Below, piece after piece: positions 47,195 through 59,033 of a stretch of 64,000 bases of DNA. Below the pieces are notes generated by a model. The model ran no database searches. It was not told the DNA's origin and worked only from the letters and a program-made list of their open reading frames with translations. The first letter of the stretch is position 1, and each line of letters begins with the position of its first letter. The DNA lies in the NCBI GenBank assembly GCA_008933995.1, contig WARS01000026.1:4912501-4976500 (forward strand), in the 5' to 3' direction. The position numbers and the translations under genes are program-made. The DNA is from Datnioides undecimradiatus. Lineage: Eukaryota; Chordata; Actinopteri; Lobotiformes; Datnioididae.

Positions 47195-49697
47195 GGTTGT
47201 GTTGGCTGAGGTGTGTCCGAGGCGTCGACAAACCAAAGAATGTGTGACGGCTCTCAAAGAAGGGCAGGGTGAGAAAACCTTACCAGCCGTGCGTCATGAC
47301 GTACGGAGCACGCACGACGTCCTGGCGGCAGAGCAGGCCGAACAGCCACACTCCATATATAGCTATATAGATCTAGGTATGGATTATGATTTACAGTACA
47401 TGAATTCTGAGCCTTAAAATTCCTAAAACTGTACATTTCATGATTTAGGTGACAGATAAGCTACATGGAACAAGTATCTTTGGGGTAAAAAACTAAATTT
47501 CATAACTGGGTTTTAATTTGCTTATTCTGATCAGACTGCAGTGACAACAGCGTTAAACGAGGAAACTTTTATTGTACTCACTTTAAATCTGAGAAGGCTT
47601 GTACCTACAAGCATTTTCCAGTATCATTATAAGTATCAATGGGAAATTTTGAGTGTCTTCGGTGCAACAAGAATGGACAAGATAATAGACTCAGTGGAGT
47701 AGATCACATCTTGTCTAAAGTAGTTACTTTACAAAAAAAACCAACTTTACATATTAATGTTTTAATGTTTTTTGGGACAAAAACTCTTTAGTGGCAACTG
47801 AACCTTATTCCTGGTATAAATCATAATTACATGCACCTTAATTTATGTCTTGAAACATGTTTGTATGGGATCTTCAATGTAAGTTCTAGTTAAGCCGCCT
47901 GATCTTAACCCTACAAAGTAATCAGTGCGTCCATGCATCCTGCTGTGTGTCAAGGAATAAGTTTTTCAGACATGATTTTTAAGATGTTTCACATGATGTA
48001 CTTGTCCCTTGGTGGTGTGTGTTTGTCTTTGGTGATCTTGACTCCACTCGGTTTTATTAATACGCAATTGCAATGAATGACTTTGCTATGGGCTTTGCTT
48101 GAAGTGCCTTGCAGGAATGATGGATTACCTCAGGCCTGTGAGACTGTGGACTGATGCCACATCTCTTAAAAGCCTGGCTAAAATGCTGTCTTTGCTCAGC
48201 AGGGGCGCTGGCCTCCTGTCATGTCTGTAGTTCCAGTCCCACTGTGAGCAGAAGCGAGTGTCTGAACATGGCCCATATATCCTTACGGGCTAAATGGGAC
48301 AGTCTCACTCTGTGACATCATGCAGGACTCGCAGTGTAACACTTAAAGCACATGAAGATGGCAGCAAAGCTAAAGCACCAACAAAGCTAAAGTGCATTAG
48401 TACAAAGTCTATGTGGGCATCAGTATAGTTTTAGATATATGAGTCTCTTAAACATATCTTTATATTACAATATTTTGTCTGATTGGCCTATACTTGCCTT
48501 TGCTCTAAGAACATGTGTTTTACATTGATTTAGTGTACTATATTCATTTATTTACTAGTATTCTACATTTACTAATGGAAAATATGAACTCATTTATACT
48601 TACTTAATTTCCAGTCATTTAGACATTTCAGGGAATCTGGTACCATTAGCATATTGGTATAATTCTGAAAAGACTCTGCACCACCATCTATTCAACTGTG
48701 ATATGCTACTCACCATAAATACTTGATGCAGAGTATTTTTAATGATGGAGTACAGAATTTGCTGCTGGACAAACTATGAAATAATGACACATTTTCTTAA
48801 TAATCTCAAGGTCTTTGCTCGATGCATTTAATTACACATTATATTTTGTAAAAGGTAAACAGCCAAGGTAGGGGCTATTGTACTTTATGTGTGCAAGTTA
48901 TGAATAAACAAGGAGCAGCAGATTGGTTAGATTCTGTCTGTGTCACAGGCTCTTATCTAAATCTCAGGACAGAAAAAAGAGAAGGTCTTTTCTCTGCACA
49001 GGCAGTTTATAGTTAAGAAAACTGGGTCAAGTAAAAGTGCTCTAAATATTTAATATGATGAAAAATAACAATTTCCTTACTTTGAATTGTTCATTTGATT
49101 TTGTTATAATGCTCCTTCTAGTAAACACATAATCAGTGCCTACATCACAAGGAGATGGAAATTAATTTGCAGGACCTTAAAGAAAGAAATAGCACTTACG
49201 GTGGCAGGAAACTGCCTCTTTCTCCCTAAGGAGGCCACTGACTGACTGACAGCCTCACTTCCACTGCCCTATTTCTTTGCTTAGCTTAGATTCAGTGTCA
49301 GATCCGTGCTCACAATTTTTTATCATCAGAATCATTAGAAAGCTACTTTGCCACAAATGTGATATGTCATCTGACAGCTACTCAGCATTGCTTTTCTCTA
49401 AATTGCTGAATACTGTATATGACATAAGATTAGCAGAGCATGTGGGCTTTTTTTAAATATAAGCTTTACTAATGACTGTCCCACATTGGCTTTGTCAATA
49501 CAACTAGATTCTCCACTCACCTCCAAAGTGCTGGGGTCAAATGGTAAATCCGAAGGGCGCAGCATCCTAGGTTTCTGCTCTGGAGCCGGCTTTGGAACTG
49601 CAGGAGCCGCAGGGAGAGAGGGGTAAGGAGGACCTAGTCTGGGCTGTGACACTGGTGAAGGAGACTTCTTAATGGAGGGTTCTCTTTTAGGAGCCAT
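41811..49697 (-). CDS. myl6b: Same locus, long isoform with N-terminal extension, MYL6B-like, 209 aa
   Basis: An alternative first exon, 49697-49521, encodes 59 residues starting [19 protein letters not shown], rich in Pro, Ala and Lys, and ends TTGGAG|GTGAGT in phase 0. The shared 28-nt exon at 46797 also begins in phase 0 after ATG, so both first exons splice to it in frame. The result is 209 aa, against 208 for human MYL6B. The MAPK.../Lys-Pro extension is typical of long essential light chains (MYL1, MYL3, MYL4, MYL6B), where it contacts actin. The arrangement copies MYL1, whose MLC1/MLC3 forms come from two promoters. No transcript was seen; the joining is inferred from phase and order. 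Confidence 0.7.
42876..42913 (-). other. myl6: Alternative penultimate coding exon of myl6 (AFVRHIMSA end)
   Basis: Minus strand CCACAG|CATTTG acceptor at 42913. Completing the codon from exon 5, it reads AFVRHIMSA then TGA (42887-42885). A donor-like GTACGG follows at about 42875. This matches the non-muscle MYL6 C-terminus (AFVRHILSG). Confidence 0.75.
47195..47365 (-). promoter_or_regulatory. myl6 proximal promoter and 5' UTR
   Basis: Upstream of the ATG-only exon is a CpG-containing stretch with TGACGT (47297-47302) and ACGACGTCC. Further upstream lies CCATATATAG (47353-47362), which reads CTATATATGG on the minus strand. It can serve as a TATA box for a start near 47325 and is one base from a CArG/SRF box. 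SRF is a known regulator of smooth-muscle genes. The start site was not determined. Confidence 0.5.
47366..49520. other. Interval between the two myl6 first exons
   Basis: This would be intron sequence for the long transcript. It is AT-rich with no duplicated light-chain exons or other gene seen. That argues against two separate tandem genes. Confidence 0.6.
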
Positions 49698-50060
49698 TCC
49701 TAATACTGGACAGCCAAAACCTTAGCGTCCGATCTCAGCACAAGCTGGAGAGGAAATATCAAGCTATGAGGTAAACTGTGTCAGTTGTTGCGTATTCTGT
49801 CGAGGGGGGGAGTGGGAAGCGGTGATGATGCTGTGATGCTCAGGGACTGGCAGGTGGATGAGGCAGAGGTGGGCGTGGATGTATGGTATAGCATGTGAGT
49901 GAATTTGTGAAGCAAAGCGTGGGAGGAGTAAAGATGAAAGATTGAGTGTAGAATAAAAAGGAGGACAGATATAGAAAGAACCAGGCACTACTGTGTGACT
50001 CAAACCACATGCTTTTATTTGGGTCAGAAATGTGTGTGTATGCGGGGGGGGCAGAGAAGC
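49698..50060 (-). promoter_or_regulatory. Putative upstream promoter of the long myl6 isoform
   Basis: Sequence upstream of the ATG at 49697. On the minus strand a CCCAAATAAAAGC box (plus about 50011-50023) could act as a TATA or AT-rich element, with purine-rich sequence below it. No start site is evident. Confidence 0.3.
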
Positions 50061-51640
50061 ATCGATGTGAAGGGTTCCTCTGTCAAACTCACTCCATTGA
50101 TTATAGCCTAACTGACATCATCTTATGTTTGTCAAGAGGTGTTATGCAGAGTTTCATAAATACTGTATCTCATTAACAATCCGCAGTTACATTTTGAAGC
50201 TAATAATAGCTTGTTCTAAAATAAATCCATGTTCTCTTTGACTCTGCTGCTTCCATCTTCCTCCTGTTTCCTGCAAAGGTGCTGACACGGATGCTATTTG
50301 CTCAGAAAGACAGGACACTACGTGTGAAACAGTTCAACAGATCAGAGGCAGATGTAGCCTAATATGTTTTGTTTTGTGATAACTGAATGTCAAGGATTTA
50401 AACAGAATCTTGGGTCTGAGCAGTGAGTGCATAAGGTGCCGTCTTATATTATTTGCATTAACTGATGTTGTGCAAAGCAATATTTTTCTGTTGACCATAT
50501 TTTATTTGTTTTGTCCCAAAGAATGAACAAGTTTGCCTTTTGGCTTGTGATATAAATTATGAATGGATTAACATGAACCAATTTTAGGTTTTACTTCATT
50601 TAATGTTATTCAGAATATTTTTTTGGCTTCAGATGTCCATGTTGGGTTGAATGTCTATTTTTGCCTTCATCTTTTTTTATTTGTGTTGTAAATATTTTAA
50701 CAAATGTATTTGGTGCATATTACCTTTGACAAATAAGTCAACACCACTTCTACTATGTATTTATTTTTTACAAATATGTGGTTTATTTACATGGACAATG
50801 TAATTATTATTCTACTCATTTACTGTATACAATTTTAGTAGTTGTACATATTTCTATTTTATTTAATCAATTTTATGTTTCTACCTCACTGTTATTTTGT
50901 TTAGAGTTAGAGTTATTTTGTTTGATTACGCTGTAGATTAACAGATTTTCATAAAATATGGTTCATTATCTTAGTTTAAGACAAGCTCAATCCCAAGTGG
51001 TTGTAATTTTACAATGGTGTTGCACAGTAACACATTAAACACATTAATCAATTAATCTATTTATTCTGATATAACAAGGCTGACTGTCTCATTCTGCAAT
51101 ATAATGAGTACTTGGATGTTTAATATTTTCAGTAGGTTTACTTAAGTAAACTTTTGAATGTGTTATCTTCATCTAATTGGTATATTTATTTTTGAGTCTA
51201 CTTCTACCATTGTTTTTACGCCAGTAGAAGTGTAAATAAATACATTTAATTAAGTAATATGCAGGCATTTGTTCTTTATCTGAGTATCTCCACAGTGGTT
51301 CATTAACTTATAACTGAAGGATCTCAATACTTCTTATACGACTGTTTAGCTTTCATTACACACAGTGTGGAGCAGCCCCATTGAAGCCATAACTAATTGG
51401 GGCCATTAATTCCAAAGAGTGACACTAGATGTCACTATTACACTGTAGAGAGCCCTGTGAAAGTTTTTGGCTTCACGTTGTTCCAACCAAAACCAAAACA
51501 AAATAAAACAAAAAGTAAGTAAGAAAAAAGGAAAAGAAATTCTGTGTTAGTTCAATTAAATCGCAGGCCTGTTCCTTTAATGATTAGATACAAAACAAAG
51601 ACCATGTAGCTTACTTAACTGTTGGGTGTAACTAATAATA
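50061..51640. other. Intergenic sequence
   Basis: Very AT-rich, with no gene, RNA or transposon recognised. Confidence 0.6.
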
Positions 51641-51651
51641 TTGGGTTTGTT

Positions 51652-51742
51652 TCAGGCCTGTTCTATATGTAAAGTGCCCTGACATCATAACCGTTGTCCG
51701 TTGTTGTGATTTGGCGCAATTGAAATAAAATTGAATTGAACG
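51652..51742 (+). mobile_element. Teleost LINE-type 3' tail remnant
   Basis: The sequence AAGTGCCCTGACATCATAAC, then GTTGTTGTGATTTGGCGC, then AATAAAATTGAATTGAA, is the familiar teleost non-LTR (L2/CR1-like or tail-sharing SINE) 3' end. Only the tail is preserved. It is followed by a short microsatellite, as is common at the ends of such insertions. Family not certain. Confidence 0.6.
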
Positions 51743-51760
51743 ACAACGACAGCAATAATC

Positions 51761-51788
51761 ATCTATCTATCTATCTATCTATCTATCT
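51761..51788. repeat. (ATCT)n microsatellite
   Basis: About seven ATCT units, just after the LINE-type tail. Confidence 0.95.
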
Positions 51789-51939
51789 TCACTCTAACAT
51801 GAATTGTCAGTATATTTTTCGCAAGGCCCTGTCCATGCCAGTTATATGGACAATGATTAATACAACGATTATACCTGTTATGTTGCTGATAATATTAAGT
51901 TCACCAACTAAATAGCAGCTGTAACTTTGCGTATGTTAA

Positions 51940-52160
51940 CTGGCTGAATTTAACGTCACTCTGCGGATCGCAAAACAGGTTTACAACTTCTGGCGTCACT
52001 CTAGCCGCTCTTCCTATAATCAATGCTCCCCACTCGTCGGCGGATTTTAGGCCACAATCCATCGCGCGCTCAATGGGCCTTGAAATCACCGTTTATGTGG
52101 CTCGAGCGTCAAAACAATAGCGACATAAGACCCTTGCTGCGAGACCAACGGCACTTTTGG
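51940..52160. promoter_or_regulatory. CpG-containing non-repetitive block
   Basis: A local rise in GC and CpG (CTCGTCGGCGG, CATCGCGCGC, GCTCGAGCGTC) in otherwise AT-rich DNA, with a TTTATATATG box at 52166-52175. It could be a CpG-type regulatory element or promoter of an unannotated transcript. The 62-codon minus frame is not convincing. Confidence 0.3.
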
Positions 52161-52699
52161 AGCTTTTATATATGATCGAACATGCAAAATGACGAAAAAA
52201 AGATCTTATAGTCACGCATACAATGACAAATTCAAATGTTGGCTGGATATAGAATAGCGTTTTCTTATTTTATTTTTATCCGTTAATAGATTGTGTCAGC
52301 CTGCAGCCTATTCACTTGCCAGCTGATTGCTGATGAGTCTGCCGAGCAGACAGCTCAGTTTAAGAAGATTAGCAGTGCCTCACGTTTTCCTCATCATTTG
52401 TAACAATAATCCACCACAAGAGGCTAATAATAACAACTGGAATAGCCCATAAGTCTGCTTTCTAATTGATTATATAAAATATATACCATAATTCTGAAAT
52501 AGAAATATTATCCTATAATGATATCCAGGTGTCTTGCATAGTTCTTAACATGTCTGAATTTAATTTTCAAAATGATTAGGCACTTAATTGGAAAAATTAT
52601 CATTATTATTTTTCCTTTTTTTCATTTTGTGCGCACTGTTGTGAAAGCAAATTCAATTACTCCAACTTAAAGGAAATGTTTCAACAGATCCTCAGAGGT

Positions 52700-52950
52700 G
52701 CCTCGACTGACTAATGAAATTATGGCAGTTCTCCCAACTAATGTCATTCAAAGTCCCCCCTGCTACAGCAAATCTCCAAACCACCTGATTTATTTTTAAT
52801 GATATTACACCCCTCAGTTGGCTGTGTCATGGTAATAATCGGGGCTGCTCCAGCTGCCTCTAGATCACATTAGCCAGGCTTAATATTGACAGTCCCGGGC
52901 CCACTAAACAATGAGGCTATGGGGATAGGGAGCTTAGCGGCTGAGTAGCC
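52700..52950. promoter_or_regulatory. Candidate conserved non-coding block upstream of neurod4
   Basis: Repeat-free, with homeodomain cores (GACTAATGAAATTATGG, TTTTTAATGATA, GGTAATAATCGG) and an intact GC-rich middle. It lies about 5 kb 5' of the neurod4 leader exon, within the likely regulatory domain of a developmental gene. Conservation was not tested. Confidence 0.28.
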
Positions 52951-54359
52951 AATGGGCATACTGCAGGAGGTAGAGGAGATTCAGGCCAGGATGCTCCAGT
53001 TCCCTATGCCCTGGAGGACTGGCATCATCATTAGGCAGCTTCTTCTATGCTCCTGTGGAGCTTTAAACCCACCAATACCAGATCTAGACCCCACCCAGAC
53101 CCCAGACATCAAAACCGTACTGACAGGGGACCATGAAACTAGTGGCAACTTGATTCCCTGCTATTCTTTCACCGGATGGAGAGACCTGCCAGGACAGCAG
53201 CTCAGCAGCTGCACCTTGTGTAGGTTCCTGCTGTGTCAATGTCTTTGGTAGGCTCAGGGAACACTGCTCTGCAGGACTCACCTTTTGACAGCATGAAATC
53301 AACTGTAAGAAGTTCATCTTCAAGACTAAAAACAAATAAAAAGCAGTTTCTGATTTCTGACTAATGTCTACAGAAATAAAAAAGGAACGCCCACTGTGTT
53401 ATTGAAAGAAAAAAACGTATGTGCAACATTAATGAAATAATTGTGCGTTTAAAATTTGACCACTATTTGGTTATACTGGGTCACCTACACCAAAATGCAA
53501 GAAAACCTTTTGCGATCTGATCTGATTAGAGAAGTGCTTTTATCCGTTAGACTAATTTATGTTGCAGGCTTGTCTAGTTGCTGTATTTGCATAATGGTCA
53601 CACTGGGAATCAGACTGGGCCACTTGTGGGACACTTGCACCTGATCACAGAGACACCATGGCTCCATGCCAATCACACCTCCATAGTCGATTCTCCCAAT
53701 TAAAAATCACCTGTATTTGTCCTTGGATTTGTTGGGCTGTTCAACATCAGTTAGGCGTCCCTGTACACTGAGGTTTTATCTTCTGTCCCAAATTGTTTGT
53801 ATCGGAGGGGATTTTGTATGGGGGCCCACAGATTACCGTAGTTGATTAGTGGTTGGGTGTAATCCTTTCAGCCCCTCTCTCTCCAAAACACCCTTGGGAT
53901 ATGCCCGTCTCCCTGAGGACCGGCAGCATGGCAGATGGATCCTCCTCCCCCTCTTCTGCCCCTCTAACAGCACACCCAAAAACACTGTTGATGTCCTGGG
54001 ATGGAGGTTGTAAAGTATCCTGAATATGAAACCACAGGCACCTTTGTTTAATGGCTCTCTCCCCACTTAGTGAGAATTGCCCTCAGGCCTGATTCCCATT
54101 CTGTAGCTACATTTCTGCCCGATTGGAATGTCTTCCAAATCCATTAGCCTAAAGGAAGAGGAATAAGCTGCAAACAATCTGCTCATATTGCCTGGATGAA
54201 ATGCTGCTAGATCTTATCAAAACTCACTTTGAGAACCAGACAACTCAAAGTTGTTGACATCATAGTTTTATGGATATGGCAAACCATTTGCCAAAAAAAT
54301 GTGTGTGCAGGTGTGTAGGATTATATTTCTACACAAGGAGATAAAGCTAATTGGCCACT

Positions 54360-54560
54360 TGTCCTTGGAGCATCAATTCACATGGCACATGCCTTTTTTG
54401 AGTCTACAGCCATGTGCCGTGAGTTCATGTGCAAAGATATAATGTAAATTGACTGCAGGTGGCACAGTGAATTCTTGGCTATATTAAATTCCAATTTATC
54501 TTCATGATTAATATGGTTTGATTAACACATAGAGAAAAGCACTACTGTACAGAGAAAATC
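54360..54560. promoter_or_regulatory. Candidate non-coding element with a proneural-type E-box
   Basis: Contains GACTGCAGGTGGCAC, a CAGGTG E-box of the class bound by Neurog/Ascl-type factors, next to AT-rich homeodomain-like sites (CATGATTAATATGG). It lies between myl6 and neurod4. Inference only. Confidence 0.22.
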
Positions 54561-56179
54561 ACATCTGGTTTAAGGTACAACTTTAAAAATATAAACTGAT
54601 TATTATTTAAATATGTTTTATACTGAAAAATAAATCAGTGGTGGAAGAATTCATGCTCATCAAGAGATTTAACTGAGGTTAAAAGTCCATGTGTGACCAC
54701 TGATGTTCCCCTGTGTGCAGCAGAGTCAGTAGGCCTGTCAGTCTCTCCCTCAGGAAAGTCTGCTATGTAACCATATTCAGCCTCAGTGAGCAGCAAATGG
54801 AGAGAGCTGAGCCCTGGGACATCTTAACGCACACACATAACACACAAACACACACAATTACTGTTAAGGATGGCAATAAAATGAAAATGACTTAAAACAT
54901 ATAAAGTGTATAAGTACAGGAAAAACTCACTCATGAAATGTTTTGAACCCTCAAAAGGAGATAAAATTTAAAAAACAACTAATTACAAATGGTTGACATT
55001 ACAAACTTTTAGTTGAACAACAACAAAATTTCATCCCTCTTGTCTCATCATCCTGTGCCACATCACCCCCACCGCTCTCACAAATCCACACTCCCTTCCA
55101 TCTTTTAGGATCAGTACAAGGGGCTCAGCTTTCAGGAGCGGTCCAGGGAGCATGTGTGTTGAGCTTTAATTCCTATTGTATTCGTGCAGTCTTGGTGTGT
55201 GTGAGTGTGTCTGTGTTTTAGCGAAAGAGGGAGAGGGAGATAGAGATGAAGAAAAAGACAGGAACAAGGACCCATCTGTCAGCACAGCACACGAATCCCT
55301 CCCATTCCACTCTGAGTCCCAGGGGGACAAGAGCGAGAGACAACTCACTTGTGGCAGTGTTTTTTGTAAAGAGGGGGTTAACCCCCCATCAATAACAACA
55401 ACAGCACTTAAATTGCTAATGTAAGACTGGTACTCTTTTTGTCAAATCATTAAACAAAAACTTATTTTGGCTGGCTTGTGTGTGAATTGAACACACACCA
55501 CATGCACAAAGTTAAGACCAAAATACCCTCAACATTTTCCTCTGATTCTTTTCCTATACACAATACACACTTGGAATACCATGGGTCACTCTCATATCAG
55601 TAATGGACTGCACAACTTTGTGTAAAGTAAAGTAAATTGTGCAAACTCATCAAAAGTTGGTTAATCTCAGATGTTTCCACGGTGACCTCTTCCAGAAGGC
55701 TGGGTATCTATGTTACTACTTTAAATAGGAGCCGGACACAATTCCCTCTCTGTTAGTCAGTCAGTCATTTGGGAAACCGATGGGGACTGTGGGAGACTGC
55801 CAGGCTTCTATTCCCAATGCAGGCTGCAGGTGTGGTAGAGGCCATGCTCACACTCAAGGGACAGAAGAGTAGTGTGTTTAGGGGGTAGGGGTGCATGTAC
55901 CTGGGGAGCTTTGGGCACATCACATTAGTGTAGAGTTGTTGCTGTACACACATGCAGTGTCTGATTCAAATGGGGCAACACACAAAGGGCAGGGCTCCTC
56001 CTTCTCTCTGTCCACATGCCTTTATGGCCAGTGCACTGACCAGGAGTGAGGCCGTTAGCGAGGCGGATAAATGCTGTTTCAGCACGAGACATCATCTTGG
56101 GCAAGCGGTGACGCGTGAGCACCCAAGCAACAGATGCCCCCACCCCCAGCGCTTCCTATATCCAGCCATCTGTTAGGGT

Positions 56180-56520
56180 CTGTTCAATAAATCGTTGGAT
56201 AAGTGCCCGTTTTTACGCGATGTTGCCGATTAGCCACGTGACCGTATCGTATTTCCAAGACTCGGAAATATATCGCACACGTACAGAAACACGGAGAGCC
56301 CACGGTGGTGTTGCCAAAGTTTAGTCTCTCTCTCTCTGCCGCTCTGTCTCGAGCACAGCTGTGCACAATCGCGCGCACAATGGGATCAATGCGGGGGCAC
56401 GTGCGACTCGCGAGACCCCGGCTGTCAATGGCCAGCTTTGACAATAGACCCCCACTGCGCTGCGGCTCGCCACGCACGAGGAGCGGCGGGCGTTTATTAT
56501 GCCTTGGCATTTGTAGTCAA
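56180..56520. promoter_or_regulatory. CpG-, E-box- and SOX-motif-rich block upstream of neurod4
   Basis: The densest CpG stretch in the window. It has two CACGTG E-boxes (56235-56240, 56398-56403), a CAGCTG E-box near 56356, and SOX-type CACAATGG and GACAATAG. It ends about 1.3 kb 5' of the neurod4 leader region. It may be an enhancer or an alternative promoter. The 108-codon minus frame across it has no recognisable domain. Confidence 0.4.
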
Positions 56521-57730
56521 AACTGGCGAAAATGCTCAATATTGAGATACGATTAGTGTATAAACAACAGTGTGCATATACTCGGTTCAAGAACTTCACA
56601 GATTGCATTGAAGAGTCAAGTAATATGGTCATTGTCAGCGTTGATATGTTCATATAGTTTTATCATGCAAAATACAAACAAATAAAAACAATAAAGATAG
56701 AAAATAAATTAAAAAATATCTCAATTATAAATTCTGGCCTTAACTTCCTTGACAGAGAATATCGTAAACCTTGTAAATGTATTTTCCCTGCCTTGTCATT
56801 GAGCGTACCATAAAGTACCTGTCTGTTAATCATTGGACCAATCGATTCAATAATCAGATAGCCCTTGGGGACAGAATATGACGCTAAAAATGGGAGAAAA
56901 CAATTGAATGACTGGATGAACAACGCACACACCTGCTCTCTGCACACTAAGCTGTCAAAATCACTTAAATACGCACACATGGAGGAGCGTCTCTTTACTC
57001 GGCGAAGACCAGGCCTACACTGTGTTTAATTAAGTGGAAAATTCCTAATCCAACCGTCTAATGAAGAGATAGACAATCGATTAAGATAGTTAACAAATGG
57101 CACTGAAACAAAACAGTAGGGCTTTTTAAATTTGTTTCACATTTTTCAAGTGTAACGAAGTATAATGTTGCTTTTAAGAGAAACTTGTGTTATTTTGCAG
57201 GATTTAATATGTGCATGATCTCGCCGCAACATGATCCCAGATAGGGACAAGTGTTACGTTCACTTTTTTGACCGTTAGATTCTGCATAGAGAGACACAGA
57301 AGGTCGAAAAAGATTGATGACTGTACAAAATAATGACAGGTGACGTGAGGCGGACCTAAAAGCTGAACCCCCACACCGTTTTCAACTGTTCAAAACAGTG
57401 CTAAAATAAACGTGCAGCTCTGAAGTTGAGTAAAACTTTTTGGCACATTGTAAGGGTTAGATGCAGCTAAGCAGGTTGGCCTTTGTGTGGTGTGAGGAAA
57501 ATAATCTGTAGCTGATGAAAATCTGCAAGCCCATAGTTAAATATGTGCTTCTGTGCCTAAAGCTCAAATACAACACTGTGCTGTAGATATTAAGTGTTCT
57601 CAATATCATTTGCTATCACCATATTTCTCCAGGTTTTCTTGCAGTTCGCACGCATCTTCTGCACTGACCCATCGACTACCACCCTCTCTGCGTTGCGGGA
57701 CCTCCTCATTTACCAATAAAGCACTGTGTC
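56521..57730. other. Sequence between the CpG block and the neurod4 promoter
   Basis: AT-rich unique DNA with a CAGGTG E-box at 57337-57342. The 105-codon minus frame (56663-56980) has no known motif. Confidence 0.5.
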
Positions 57731-57739
57731 CCTCACTCA

Positions 57740-58045
57740 TTTGCTGGGTGAAACTTCTGGCCACGAGCCCGCCACGCGCGTTTGGATGAGTTGATAGTGG
57801 GTGGGGCGCCTGAGGGAGGGGCTTACCAGCTAAAGGCAAAAAGCCCAGCCCGGTCGTGCGATTTGGAGATGAAAGTTCCACGCGCACTGATGGCTATCTG
57901 AGGGATCAGAAGAGTGTGGGTCACTGGTGGATGCACGAAGAGAGAAACACAGCGACTCTGGACTAATCACTCAGTTTTTGAACTTTTTAAATAGGCCAGG
58001 TTTTTCTGATATTTTTTCCCTCAGAGTGAGCCCAAACCCAAACAG
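57740..58045 (+). promoter_or_regulatory. neurod4: neurod4 promoter and 5' non-coding exon
   Basis: CpG-rich sequence with three Hes-type sites: CACGAG (57762-57767) and CACGCG (57773-57778 and 57879-57884). A non-coding exon ends at 58045 with CAAACAG|GTGAGT. It would splice to the acceptor at 59027 just before the ATG. The start site lies probably near 57850-57900; there is no clear TATA box. Confidence 0.55.
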
Positions 58046-59027
58046 GTGAGTTTACGTGTTTGTATCGTTATCAGTTCGGTGTAAAGAATACGACCCAAAA
58101 TTGAACGAGACTTTGACTAATTCATTCAGCACATGTACTTATTGCTTTGTGTTTTCTTCCAAAGGACATAATAAATCGTTAAAAGGTCGTTTCTAAAATT
58201 TAAAGGGGTTTCGAATAACTGAAATAAAACACCTATATTTGTAGGGCTCTTCTTAGTATGTTCGTTTGTATACAGGCAAGAAACAGTTGCGTCTTTAAAG
58301 TTCTGCATTCATAAATTAAATTAATCTGTCCCACTTTTACGCATAAGTGCACAATAATTAAGTGGAGCAGTTTTTCAAAACAATGCAAAATTATCTGTCC
58401 AATGTCTGTGTTTCACTTAAAAATATATACATTGATTTAGTTATTTATCACATATGAATGACAACATACATTTATGCTGCAAGACTGTGTAAAAATTGAT
58501 TCAAAATGTGATTCAAAAAGCAATAAATTCAGTCGTAACGTTATAAACAGTATGTGGGTTGCATGTCCACATGTGTGTTGAGTTGCATGTTGCCTATTTA
58601 ATCTTTGAGCTTTATGTGCTGAGTAAATCCCGTCGTGTCCCAGATTGACAGCGTCTCTGCAGCGACAACAGCTACACAGCAGGAGTCCATTCAGCCATCT
58701 CATCCTAAAACAGCCCTCTATTCCTTAAAATCAGAATATCCTAACAGCCTATAAGACATCTTGAATAGTCACAAGGTTCCTTCAATATAGTTTTAGCATG
58801 TTGTCAGAGCCATGATTGAACTGCCCACACTGCAGTGCTGAATTAAGTGCCCTCATTCTGTATTTCATTGGACAGAAGCTGCCAGTCATTATCAACTACC
58901 AGTCCATTACAATACAACATTTTATCCTCACACATACATATTCCAGAGTAGAATCACACATTTAAATATACAGATATTAAATTTCTGAGGTTGAATTTGT
59001 TGATTGACTTTTGTTGTGTTTCTTCAG
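58046..59027. other. neurod4 5' UTR intron
   Basis: GTGAGT donor and TTTCTTCAG acceptor. No other feature is visible inside. Confidence 0.6.
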
Positions 59028-59033
59028 ATCAAA

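Noticed and set aside
56184..56510. 108-codon minus-strand frame in the CpG block
   Set aside because: Basic, motif-free product; open because CpG-rich DNA has few stop codons. Kept only as a regulatory candidate.
59004..59033. In-frame ATG at 59004 as the neurod4 start
   Set aside because: It lies before the TTTCTTCAG acceptor, so it is intronic; the start after the acceptor gives the expected N-terminus.
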